Source of the DNA: Limnoglobus sp043780595 | GTDB taxonomy: Bacteria > Planctomycetota > Planctomycetia > Gemmatales > Gemmataceae | NCBI GenBank assembly: GCA_043780595.1 | Contig: JAYWCL010000106.1 | Span: 30,701-94,700 of the forward strand | DNA: 64,000 nucleotides | Direction: 5' to 3' | Shown: positions 26,046-34,632 of the stretch, piece by piece | Numbering within the stretch: position 1 is the stretch's first letter | Layout of the letters: every line of letters begins with the position of its first letter | The notes under the pieces: generated by a model | Told to the model about the DNA's origin: nothing | What the model saw: the letters and a program-made list of their open reading frames with translations, nothing else | Database searches by the model: none | Made by a program: the position numbers and the translations under genes

Positions 26046-27131
26046 TTACACCCCCACGGCAACGAGGGCGCGACGGCTGGCCCGCACGCGCAGATCGAGT
26101 TCCGTGCCGATCCGGCCGAGTGGCAGAATCGCATCGGCTAAGCCTGCCGTTGCGACCGAGCCGGGCATTCCCCAGACGACGCTCGTCGCTTCATCTTGCA
26201 CGACGATGCGCCCGCCGCGTTGCCGAATCGCATCGCAGCCGCGTAGCCCATCTCGGCCCATTCCGGTAAGGACGGCCGCGATCGTGCCTGATCCGTAAGC
26301 CTCGGCGACCGATTGAAACAAGATATCGACGGCGGGCCGACACGCATTCACCGGTGGCGTGCGTTCGAGTTTCACGAAGACGCCAGCAAGTCGGCGAACG
26401 ACTGTCATGTGGTTGTCACCCGGCGCAATGTAGATACCGCCCGCCACGACTTTGTCGCCATCGCTTGCCTCGGTCACGTTCAAACCCGTCCAGTTCGTAA
26501 GGCTGACGGCGAGTTGTTTCGTGAACACCGGCGGCATGTGTTGCACGATCACAACGGGCACCGGCAGGTCGGCTTTCCAGTCGGATAATATCGCACGCAG
26601 CGCGTTTGGCCCGCCCGTCGAACAGCCGATAGCCAGCACCGTTGCGGGGCGTTCGGTTAGCGTGCGCGGCACATTCCGGATTGGCCCTGAGCCGGTTGCC
26701 GCACGAACGGGCGATGCGATCACCTTGCGGCAAAACGCTTTAATTCGAGGGATTAACTCCTCGCGGATCCGTTGCTGTGCCTCGGCAAGGTTGCCGACGT
26801 TCGTCGGCTTTGTCACATAATCCGTTGCCCCACGCGACAGAGCTTCGAGTGTCGTTTTCGCCCCGCGTTCGGTTTGCGAACTGAACATGATGATCGGCAC
26901 TGCGGGGTCGATTCGCCGGATCGCGGCCAGCATTTCCAGCCCGTCCATGTCCGGCATTTCGACATCGAGCGTGACGATGTCCGGTTGCAATTGCGCGAAC
27001 TTCGCGAGGCCGATCCGACCGTTCGCAGCCACGGCGGCTACTTCCAGTTCGGGGTCGGTCGACAATACGTCGGCCACAATTTTTCGCACGACGACCGAGT
27101 CGTCGACGATCAAAACGCGAATTTTGCTCAC
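26046..27131 (-). CDS. cheB: Chemotaxis protein-glutamate methylesterase CheB
   Basis: About 361 residues: an N-terminal receiver domain and a C-terminal methylesterase/deamidase domain that removes receptor methyl groups. The receiver has IVDDS and phosphoacceptor Asp56 (VTLDVEMPDMDG). The catalytic triad is visible in AIGCSTGGPNA (Ser), VIVQHMPP (His) and TGMGRDGLRG (Asp). The start is GTG 27131, preceded by TGAGGA that overlaps the cheY stop codon. A TTG at 27158 is in frame but lies inside cheY and has no signal. Confidence 0.95.
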   Translation of the reverse strand: MSKIRVLIVDDSVVVRKIVADVLSTDPELEVAAVAANGRIGLAKFAQLQPDIVTLDVEMPDMDGLEMLAAIRRIDPAVPIIMFSSQTERGAKTTLEALSRGATDYVTKPTNVGNLAEAQQRIREELIPRIKAFCRKVIASPVRAATGSGPIRNVPRTLTERPATVLAIGCSTGGPNALRAILSDWKADLPVPVVIVQHMPPVFTKQLAVSLTNWTGLNVTEASDGDKVVAGGIYIAPGDNHMTVVRRLAGVFVKLERTPPVNACRPAVDILFQSVAEAYGSGTIAAVLTGMGRDGLRGCDAIRQRGGRIVVQDEATSVVWGMPGSVATAGLADAILPLGRIGTELDLRVRASRRALVAVGV

Positions 27132-27138
27132 GTGTTCC

Positions 27139-27513
27139 TCAGACGGCGGCAGTCGCAAGGAGCAGCGAAAGCTTCTCGGCGAGGACTTCCCGCGAGAACG
27201 GCTTCATCACGTATTCGTTCGCCCCAGCGGCGAGCGCGCGACTCATTTGGTACGTCTCGGTTTCCGTCGTCACCATCACAATGCGAAGGTCCGCACGCTC
27301 CGGATCGGCCCGCACCGCGAGCAGAAATTCAAACCCGTTCATCTCGGGCATGTTCCAATCGACCATCGCCAGATCGAACTGCCCCGGCGGCCCGAGTACC
27401 TCGAGCGCGGCCTTGCCGTCCCCGGCTTCGGTCGTTTCGTAGCCGAGCTTTTTGAGCATGTTGCAAAGGATGCTCCGCATCACTTTCGAGTCGTCGATTA
27501 CCAGCGCACGCAT
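27139..27513 (-). CDS. cheY: Single-domain response regulator CheY
   Basis: 124 residues, one receiver domain. Acidic pair in ALVIDDSKVMRS, phosphoacceptor Asp52 in MVDWNMPEMNG, Thr in MVTTETE and Lys in VMKPF are all in place. It lies between the chemoreceptor gene and cheB in the che operon, so it is the probable motor-binding output of CheA. GGAGG lies about 7 nt before the ATG. Confidence 0.95.
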   Translation of the reverse strand: MRALVIDDSKVMRSILCNMLKKLGYETTEAGDGKAALEVLGPPGQFDLAMVDWNMPEMNGFEFLLAVRADPERADLRIVMVTTETETYQMSRALAAGANEYVMKPFSREVLAEKLSLLLATAAV

Positions 27514-27539
27514 CGTACCAACCTCCGTTGTTACAGGTA

Positions 27540-30500
27540 TTATGACCGAACGCCATTGGGCATCGGTCGCGAGATCGCGGGCAGTAAACGCTTGGTGGCA
27601 AAGGTCGAAACCGGTGGCGGCGTAGCCGAACTGACCGCCGGTGTCGCATCGCGCCCGGTTCCCAGATGCTGAAACTGCGCGACCAAATGTTGCAACTCGG
27701 CGGCCATGTCGACGAGGCGTTCGCCCGCCTTTTGCGCGCCCGTTGCCCCTTCGGACGTATCGCCCGCCGCCTGTGCGACCGATGTAATATTCTGCGCGAT
27801 TTCCGCCGTGCCTTTCGCCGCCTCGGAGACGTTTCGACTAATCTCCACCGATGTCGCAGTCTGTTCCTCGACTGCCGATGCAATCGTGTTCGAGATGTCG
27901 CTGATGCGATAAATCGTCTCGGTGATGAGGCCAATCGCGTCGATGGCTCCGCGTGTGTCCCGCTGGATTGCTTCGATCTTTTGGCTAATGTCTTCGGTCG
28001 CCTTCGCCGTTTCTTTCGCGAGTTCTTTGACTTCGGTGGCCACGACCGCAAAGCCTTTGCCGGCTTCCCCGGCACGGGCCGCTTCAATCGTCGCGTTGAG
28101 TGCGAGCAAGTTCGTTTGTTGTGCGATCGACGTAATCACCTTGATTACTTGGCCAATTTCCGCGCTACTCACGCCGAGTTTCGTCACAGTTGCGTTCGCT
28201 TTGCCCGCGGCCACCACGGCCGTCGATGCAATCTTCGCCGCTTCGTTCGCGTTCTTGGCGATCTCGTTAATGCTCGCGTTCATCTCGTCGACTGCCGTCA
28301 CGACCATCGTCACGTTCGCGCTCACCTGTTCGGCGGCAGCGGAAACGACGGTCGATTGTGCAGAGGTTTCCTCAGCAGCGGCGCTCATCTGATGGCTGAC
28401 GACTGCGAGATCCTGCCCGGCGGAGAGTAGGCCGCTCGAATTTTCCGCAACCTTTCCTAGCACCGTTTTCATCTGGTCGATCATCTGTCGTTCGCGTTCT
28501 TCGGCGGCGAGTTTCTCCGTAACGATTTCCATCGAGACCATGATCCCGAGGTAGATTTTGTCTTGGCCGTAGATGGCATTGACCGACGTTTCGATCGCGT
28601 CCGCACCGAGTCGCAAGTTCGTTTTGATCGGCATTCCGTTCGGGTCGATCAGGCTCTGACGCGGGTGCTCGGACAATTTCCCAAGTGGTTCGATCGATTC
28701 GCCGATCGAACGATTCGCGGGGAACGGTAAGTGTTTGGCCACCCGTTCAAACAAGGTGATCGCCGCCGGATTGACGAACTGAATGCGTCCTTGTGCGTCG
28801 GCATACAGAATTGCCGTCGGGGCATTTTCCACCATCGACTGCGTGCGGGCTGCGTCGTAGCGACTAATCGTGAACGACACGAGCGTTGCGATTTTCCGTA
28901 GCGTATCGAGTCGCGATGCGGTGAGTGCCTCGCCGTTCGTCATGAAGAAATCGAGCGTGGCGATCACCTTGCCACTCACGCTGATCGGTATCGCGACACC
29001 TGACTTGATGCCCAACCGCAATGCGATTGGGCAACGTGGGCAGTCGGAAACTTGGCCGAGGTCCGCTGCGTAGAAGACATCGCGACTGCGCCACGAACGA
29101 CCGTTCAAACCGTCGCCTTCGCGTACGATCGTCTCGCGGGTCGTACGACGAAATTCGTCGCTCGTCGTTCCGGATTCTTGCGTGAATCGCAACGAGTTAT
29201 CCTTCGGATCGATCGACCAGTAGGAACCGTAACTCCATTGGTACGCGCCGCGAATCGTTTCGAGTGTGCTGCGAATGGCTTCGTCGATGGTCTTGGCCCG
29301 CGAGACCGCTTCGAGCAATAGGCCGAGTGTCGCGACGTCTTCGCTCACTTCGATTGCCGTTTTCTGCGCGGCAGCAACGCCCTTCCAATCGACGCGATCT
29401 TTGCCGATCACGTGGCGGATACTACTAATCGCACTGTTGGCTGCGGTGGCCATGCGGCCGATTTCGTCCTTCGTTTCCACGGGTGCGTGGGCGGTGAGGT
29501 CGCCGTCGGCAAACTGCTGGAGCACGTCCGCCGTTTGCACCATCGGCTTCGCAATCAACGAGGCTTGCCAGAACGAAACGAGGAATACGACGACGATCGC
29601 GATGGCCGCCATGCCGATCATATTCACCCGCACGGCATCATTTGCCGCAAATGCTTCGCGGGTATCCTGACGAACGAGAATCGTCCAGCCGTAACCTTTG
29701 AACGTCGAGTAACCCTGCGATGCCGCGTAGCCATTGATCAGTTCGATGTTCTTGCGTTTATGCCGTTCGACGGTAAACCCTTTTCCGCCGGCCGTGCCCA
29801 ACTTTGCGGCTTCGAGTCCGTGGTCGGACAAGGTCAACGACAAAACGGCTTTCGCGTCGTAGTCGTCGAGGACGAGTCCTGCCTTAGAAATCAGCTGCGT
29901 TTCGTAGTTTTGATTTGCGACGGCGGCTTCATCGCGAACGGTTTTCAGTGTGGCAGTCACGGCACGTTCCCACGAAACGCGCGACGACCAGACGCGAACG
30001 ATTTTCCCTTTTTCATCGTAAATTGGTGCGGCAAACGTAAGCGACAGGCCCCGCGTGCGATAGACCTCTGTAATCAATTTATCTTCGTTTACATCCTGCT
30101 CGAACGAGTCGCCCGGTTTGACTTGCCCACTGATGCAATCGCGGAACCATGCTTCATCGGAGACGTTCCGACCGATAAGCGACTTCGTGGAAACTGGCTT
30201 ACCGCGATGGTCGACCGTGTTCGCCGCGAGGATGCGACCATCGGCATCGGCTACGAAGAGGAGATCGTAAAAGCCGTACGCCGTCATGTAATAATTGGCG
30301 GCCTTCGACACGTCTTCCGGTTCGCCGCGCGACATCGGATTGAACGCAAACGCCTGGGCATCGCCGTAGCGCTCGAAGAGCAATCGGTCGAGTTGCGAGG
30401 CCGTCGCTTCGGCGCGATTCTGAAGATTCACACCGGAGCGTTCGAGCGTGTCGGACCGGCTTCGCATGTCGGCCACGTAGCCGCTCGCCAGTAGTGGAAC

Positions 30501-30575
30501 GACTGCTAACAGCACGAAAAGCAGCGTTAATTTCGTACGTAAGCGTCGAAACGGTAGTCGGGGCAACGATAGCAT
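27540..30575 (-). CDS. Methyl-accepting chemotaxis protein with periplasmic sensor, HAMP, GAF and PAS domains
   Basis: About 1,011 residues, unusually long for a chemoreceptor. An N-terminal transmembrane helix (LTLLFVLLAVVPLLASG) precedes a ~280-residue periplasmic dCache-like sensor (YGFYDLLFVADADGRILAAN, FAAPIYDEKGKIVRV). A second helix (IGMAAIAIVVVFLVSFW) leads to a HAMP (ADVLQQFADGDLTAHAPV). A GAF-like domain with DCPRCP, a PAS-like domain (MVENAPTAILYADAQGRIQF) and the signalling domain with hairpin tip IAQQTNLLALNATIEAARAG follow. There is no CheR-docking pentapeptide at the C-terminus. ATG 30575 follows GGAG; the TTG at 30596 is rejected. It is the only receptor in the operon. Confidence 0.93.
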   Translation of the reverse strand: MLSLPRLPFRRLRTKLTLLFVLLAVVPLLASGYVADMRSRSDTLERSGVNLQNRAEATASQLDRLLFERYGDAQAFAFNPMSRGEPEDVSKAANYYMTAYGFYDLLFVADADGRILAANTVDHRGKPVSTKSLIGRNVSDEAWFRDCISGQVKPGDSFEQDVNEDKLITEVYRTRGLSLTFAAPIYDEKGKIVRVWSSRVSWERAVTATLKTVRDEAAVANQNYETQLISKAGLVLDDYDAKAVLSLTLSDHGLEAAKLGTAGGKGFTVERHKRKNIELINGYAASQGYSTFKGYGWTILVRQDTREAFAANDAVRVNMIGMAAIAIVVVFLVSFWQASLIAKPMVQTADVLQQFADGDLTAHAPVETKDEIGRMATAANSAISSIRHVIGKDRVDWKGVAAAQKTAIEVSEDVATLGLLLEAVSRAKTIDEAIRSTLETIRGAYQWSYGSYWSIDPKDNSLRFTQESGTTSDEFRRTTRETIVREGDGLNGRSWRSRDVFYAADLGQVSDCPRCPIALRLGIKSGVAIPISVSGKVIATLDFFMTNGEALTASRLDTLRKIATLVSFTISRYDAARTQSMVENAPTAILYADAQGRIQFVNPAAITLFERVAKHLPFPANRSIGESIEPLGKLSEHPRQSLIDPNGMPIKTNLRLGADAIETSVNAIYGQDKIYLGIMVSMEIVTEKLAAEERERQMIDQMKTVLGKVAENSSGLLSAGQDLAVVSHQMSAAAEETSAQSTVVSAAAEQVSANVTMVVTAVDEMNASINEIAKNANEAAKIASTAVVAAGKANATVTKLGVSSAEIGQVIKVITSIAQQTNLLALNATIEAARAGEAGKGFAVVATEVKELAKETAKATEDISQKIEAIQRDTRGAIDAIGLITETIYRISDISNTIASAVEEQTATSVEISRNVSEAAKGTAEIAQNITSVAQAAGDTSEGATGAQKAGERLVDMAAELQHLVAQFQHLGTGRDATPAVSSATPPPVSTFATKRLLPAISRPMPNGVRS

Positions 30576-30599
30576 TTTCGGAAACTCCAGGGGCAAATA

Positions 30600-31040
30600 T
30601 TACATTGCGGGCGTGCCACACGTTACGGTTTTGGACACGTCTAACACGTGAATGAGTGCGTTCGATTGCTTGTACGTCCCGCAAATGAGATCGCGTGCGG
30701 GGCCGCGAACGGTGTGCGGTGGCGGCTCGAATGCATCGTTCGCTAGTTCGAGTACATCGCCAATTTCATCGACGAGTAATGCCTTCGGACCATCGATTGT
30801 CCGCACGACGACGTTCATCGGTCGGCACCCATTGGCACGCGGTGGAAGTTCGAGCCGCGTGCGCAAATCGATGGCCGGGACAATTCGCCCGCGCAGGTTG
30901 ATGAGGCCGACAACCGCCTTCGGGGCCAGGGGAACGCGCGTCATCTCTTGAAATCGAAGCACCTCTTGCACGTCGTCGACGGGGACTGCGAACCAACGTC
31001 GGTCGAGCAAAAACGTACAGAGCTGACAGGTGGCTGACAT
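30600..31040 (-). CDS. cheW: Chemotaxis adaptor CheW
   Basis: 146 residues, a single CheW SH3-like domain (CTFLLDRRWFAVPVDDVQEV, VVGLINLRGRIVPAIDLR, LLVDEIGDVLEL). It couples receptors to CheA. ATG 31040-31038 shares one base with the cheA stop codon (TGATG), so the two are translationally coupled. The much longer open frame upstream lies inside cheA and is rejected. Confidence 0.95.
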   Translation of the reverse strand: MSATCQLCTFLLDRRWFAVPVDDVQEVLRFQEMTRVPLAPKAVVGLINLRGRIVPAIDLRTRLELPPRANGCRPMNVVVRTIDGPKALLVDEIGDVLELANDAFEPPPHTVRGPARDLICGTYKQSNALIHVLDVSKTVTCGTPAM

Positions 31041-33118
31041 CAGGCGTAACTCCCGCATTCGAGCAAAGCCGGTAAGTCGATGATTTCCGTGACGCGCTGT
31101 TGAATCACTGCCGTGCCGAGGACGCCGGGCCGCATTGCAGTGGGTCGCAGTTCCACGGTCGTTTCGACGATGTCTATGATGCGATCTGCTACGAGGCCGA
31201 TGAGCCGTCCGGCGACCGAGTACACTGCCACTGCCAAATCCGCATCGGGTGCGGCTGTGGAAATTCCATTCAAAAGTTGCGTGAATCGGACGAGTGGCAG
31301 GATCTCGCCGCGATACTGTACGACTTCCCAATCACCGGCTCGTTCGATTGCACGAACGGCGATTTTCTCGAGTCGGGCGATGTGCCGCATCGGTATCGCG
31401 AGGCGACGTTCGCCCATGCCGAGGACGAGTAACGTTTGCACGCCGGTCGATGTCGATACGGATGGTTTCGATGTCTCTGCGATCTCGTGGAGTCCGGCCC
31501 GCGTCGAGAGTCCGAGTACGTCGAGAATGAGTGACACCCAACCGTCACCGAGGATTGTCGCCCCTGCGTAGATGCCGAGCGATTTCAAATCGGAGCCGAG
31601 CGGTTTCACGACGATCTCTTGCGAATCGGACACCGCATCGACGACCAACCCGAACTGGCGACCGTCGGTTTGCAGCACCGCGATATACGCCGTTTCCGCT
31701 TCCGAATCGGGCAATTCGAGTTGTTCGCGTAGGAATGCGAGCGGCAATAAGCGTCCGCGTAGGCGATACACCGGTGCGTTGTGAACGTACTCGATTTGCG
31801 CCGTGCGGTAATCGCCTTTCAGCCGTACGACTTCGAGTAAATGGATCTGCGGAATCGCGTACCGATCGCCACCACTTTCGACGATCAGTGCGGGAATGAT
31901 CGCCAGCGTGAGTGGAATTTTGACGCTGAGTGTGGTGCCACGTTCGGCGATGCTTTCGATGTCGAGCGTCCCGCCGATAGCCTCGATGTTGGTTTTGACG
32001 ACGTCCATTCCGACGCCGCGCCCAGATAGATTCGTGATGGCATCCGCCGTCGAAAACCCCGGCGTCACGATCAGTGAAATTGCTTCCGCATCGGACATCT
32101 TCGCGGCCTGTTCGATCGTGATCAGCCCCTTTTCGATCGCTTTGTTTTTCACTTTCGCAAGTGGTATCCCACCGCCGTCGTCGCGGATTTCGATGATGAC
32201 GCGACCGCTTTCGTGGAACGCGCGCATCCGCAAACAGCCTTCGGCTGGCTTACCGCGCGCGATCCGAACGGCGGGCGTTTCGATGCCGTGATCGATCGCG
32301 TTTCGCACGATGTGCGCGAGCGGGTCTTTGATCGCCTCGACGATGCTGCGGTCGAGTTCGGTGTCCTTGCCTTCGAGTTCCAAGCGAACCTGCTTGCCGC
32401 ACTGCGCCGCCAGATCGCGGACGATGCGTGGGAAGCGATCCCAGATGTGGCCGACGGGCTGCATCCGCGTTTTCATGACGCCTTCTTGCAATTCGCCGGT
32501 GATCGTATTCAGCCGTTGCACGCTGCGTGCGAACGGTGCATCGCCGAGTTTCAGAGCGAATTGCTGGATCTGATTACGTGCGAGAACGAGTTCGCCTACG
32601 AGTGTCATGAGCTTGTCGATGAGCGCGACATCGACGCGGATGGTCGTGTCGGCGAGGCCGCCCGTCGGTGCCATTTCGCGCACCGGTTCGGCCACCACGA
32701 CTGACGGCAGGCTGTCAGTCGTGCCATTCATTAACCGCGTGAGCGTATCGACGAGTGGCGTGTAATCGCCGTCGCCTTCGATGCCCGTCGTTTCGATTTG
32801 CTGAAGGATCGTGCGGATCGCATCGACGAGTTGTAGCAACGTCGTGGCGATGTGGGGAGTGAGTCGAATTGCACCGTCGCGCAGTTGGCTGAGCAGGTTC
32901 TCGCCGACGTGGCTGACGGTTTCCAACTTGTGAAATCCGAAGAAGCCGCAAGTGCCTTTGATCGTGTGAATGGTGCGAAACACGCGGGCCAGTGTGGGCT
33001 CGTCGGTCGGATGTTTTTCGAGCGTGAGGAAGTCCGCGTCGAGGCGCACGAGGTTCTCGTAGCTTTCCACCAGAAAGTCTTTGACGATCTCATCGAGTTC
33101 GTGATCGGTAGCAATCAT
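31040..33118 (-). CDS. cheA: Chemotaxis histidine kinase CheA with two CheW-like domains
   Basis: About 692 residues. HPt domain with phosphorylated His51 (IHTIKGTCGFFGF), a short linker without an obvious CheY-binding P2 domain, dimerisation domain (VDVALIDKLMTLVGELVLARN), ATPase domain (HIVRNAIDHGIE, IRDDGGGI, GRGVGMDVVKTNIE) and the regulatory CheW-like domain. A second CheW-like domain follows at the C-terminus (VQTLLVLGMGERRLAIPMRHI, VQYRGEILPLVRF). It heads the operon and is the source of phosphate for CheY and CheB. ATG 33118 is used because the only earlier start is a TTG at 33139 without support. Confidence 0.96.
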   Translation of the reverse strand: MIATDHELDEIVKDFLVESYENLVRLDADFLTLEKHPTDEPTLARVFRTIHTIKGTCGFFGFHKLETVSHVGENLLSQLRDGAIRLTPHIATTLLQLVDAIRTILQQIETTGIEGDGDYTPLVDTLTRLMNGTTDSLPSVVVAEPVREMAPTGGLADTTIRVDVALIDKLMTLVGELVLARNQIQQFALKLGDAPFARSVQRLNTITGELQEGVMKTRMQPVGHIWDRFPRIVRDLAAQCGKQVRLELEGKDTELDRSIVEAIKDPLAHIVRNAIDHGIETPAVRIARGKPAEGCLRMRAFHESGRVIIEIRDDGGGIPLAKVKNKAIEKGLITIEQAAKMSDAEAISLIVTPGFSTADAITNLSGRGVGMDVVKTNIEAIGGTLDIESIAERGTTLSVKIPLTLAIIPALIVESGGDRYAIPQIHLLEVVRLKGDYRTAQIEYVHNAPVYRLRGRLLPLAFLREQLELPDSEAETAYIAVLQTDGRQFGLVVDAVSDSQEIVVKPLGSDLKSLGIYAGATILGDGWVSLILDVLGLSTRAGLHEIAETSKPSVSTSTGVQTLLVLGMGERRLAIPMRHIARLEKIAVRAIERAGDWEVVQYRGEILPLVRFTQLLNGISTAAPDADLAVAVYSVAGRLIGLVADRIIDIVETTVELRPTAMRPGVLGTAVIQQRVTEIIDLPALLECGSYA

Positions 33119-33533
33119 GGGCGACCACACCGCTCGCAAAATAGAAATTCACAACGCTGGGATAAAGAGCAGATCGAAGACTCGCCGCGATTTTTGCGGG
33201 GAAGTATCAAAAACGGTATTTGTTGAGAGCGTGCCATGAATCGTCGCGCGACAGTGGAATGACAGGAGGCATTCAACGAATGCGGCGCGGCAAGAAAGTA
33301 ATTGCGAATGATTGCCCGCGTCTGAAAATGCAACGGCCAGCTAAGAGTGACGGGCGAAAATCGCGAGGTCCGCACGAATCTTATACTTCTTGCGTACGTT
33401 TGTATCGATTCGGCTGGCACATATTCCCATTCCGCGTTCTACCTTACATTCGCCGGTTCAACCGGTCACGCCCGCACGAAACCCACGCTCTTCGTAGACG
33501 GGTTTTGGCTCGCCTCATTCAAGGATCGCCCCC
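33119..33533. promoter_or_regulatory. Divergent intergenic region between cheA and the sigma-28 gene
   Basis: About 415 bp with no credible gene; it must hold both promoters. A perfect 6-bp palindrome, GCATTC-AAC-GAATGC, lies at 33269-33283. I found no clear sigma-28 or sigma-54 promoter. The palindrome is the only structured element I can point to. Confidence 0.4.
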
Positions 33534-34274
33534 GTGAATAGTGACGCCCCGCACGTGTGCCCGCACGTTGCCGACTTGTCGCTCCGCAACGAGCGTATCT
33601 TGTCGCATATGTCGATCGTGAAACAGGTCGTCGGCCGGTTGGCCGCGATGTTGCCGCCGGAAGTCGATGTGGACAATTTGGAGTCGGCGGGCGTGCTCGG
33701 TCTGGTCGAAGCGGCGGGAAAATTCGACCCGTCGCGAAACGCGCAGTTCAAGACCTTCGCCTATATCCGCATACGCGGTTCGATCCTCGACGAACTCCGC
33801 CGCAACAGCCCGCTTCCTCAACACATGCTCGAGCGCGTGACCCTCATTCGCAAAGCGCACCGGACATTAGCCGCCCCCGCGACGGTCGAGGATTTGGCCA
33901 CTGCCACCGGGCTGACACTCGATGAAGTCTCCGAGACTTTGGCGGCGGAGCGGTTCAACAAGATGATCTCATGGGAGCAAACCGCACAGCCCGGCGGCCT
34001 CACTCCGGCAGGGAACGTGGCCCCACCCGATGCGAATATGGAACGCGAGGAAGCGATCGCACAGTTAGCCGAATCGCTCGAGCAACTGCCGCCACGCGAG
34101 CGATTGGCCGTGACGTTGTACTATCGTGAAGAGCTTCGTTTAAAGGAAATGAGCATCGTCATGAAGCTGTCGCCCTCGCGAATTTCCCGCCTACTCAGCC
34201 ACGCTACGTTCACGTTAGGCGAGCTTCTGCGCGCGAAAGGACTAACGACGTGCGAAGCATTCGCCACCAGTTAA
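33534..34274 (+). CDS. fliA: Sigma-28 family (FliA/WhiG-type) RNA polymerase sigma factor
   Basis: 246 residues, the usual FliA length. Region 2 includes ISHMSIVKQVVGRLAAMLP-like sequence, DVDNLESAGVLGLVEAAGKFD and FKTFAYIRIRGSILDELRR, the last diagnostic for the sigma-28 group. Region 3 (ATVEDLATATGLTLDEV) and region 4 (LPPRERLAVTLYYREELRLKEM, SPSRISRLLSHA) are complete. It would transcribe late flagellar and chemotaxis genes. The start is GTG 33534 with AAGGA about 9 nt upstream. It is divergent from the che operon, and its last 33 bp overlap a convergent flgM-like gene. Confidence 0.9.
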   Translation: MNSDAPHVCPHVADLSLRNERILSHMSIVKQVVGRLAAMLPPEVDVDNLESAGVLGLVEAAGKFDPSRNAQFKTFAYIRIRGSILDELRRNSPLPQHMLERVTLIRKAHRTLAAPATVEDLATATGLTLDEVSETLAAERFNKMISWEQTAQPGGLTPAGNVAPPDANMEREEAIAQLAESLEQLPPRERLAVTLYYREELRLKEMSIVMKLSPSRISRLLSHATFTLGELLRAKGLTTCEAFATS

Positions 34275-34448
34275 GATCGCCCGTGCCGTTTCGATGGCGG
34301 CTTGCTGACTCAGTATTTCGCCGCTCGCGATTCGGGCGAGGACATCGACGACGACATCGGCACGGACATCGGGCATCGTTGCGGCCAGTTTCTTCGCTTC
34401 CGAGAGATTTGCGGTGTTGCGAAAGTGGCCGGATGAGTTCCCTTGCAT
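34242..34448 (-). CDS. flgM: FlgM-like anti-sigma-28 factor
   Basis: 68 residues. The second half (VRADVVVDVLARIASGEILS, then QQAAIETARAIL) fits the sigma-28-binding part of FlgM: a helix, the I-x-x-G turn and a short C-terminal helix. The N-terminal half is polar and probably unstructured, as in FlgM. GAGGG lies 6 nt before ATG 34448. FlgM holds sigma-28 inactive until it is exported through a finished flagellar hook-basal body. The gene converges on the sigma-28 gene with a 33-bp overlap. The protein is short and identification by eye relies on the C-terminal pattern and the neighbour. Confidence 0.7.
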   Translation of the reverse strand: MQGNSSGHFRNTANLSEAKKLAATMPDVRADVVVDVLARIASGEILSQQAAIETARAILTGGECFARR

Positions 34449-34632
34449 GACGTACCCTCGGTTTTGACTTAGAACGGAACTTCATCCTTCGCCTGAGTCA
34501 TTATCGAATATGCGAGCAAAACTTTTGCGTTTCTTGGCGGAAAAAGCAACTTCCAGTGGTTGAGCTTCGATTCATGATAGGCAGGAACTCGCGTTTCGTG
34601 CCCCGTTACATGCTTTCTCAATTGGTAATGCA

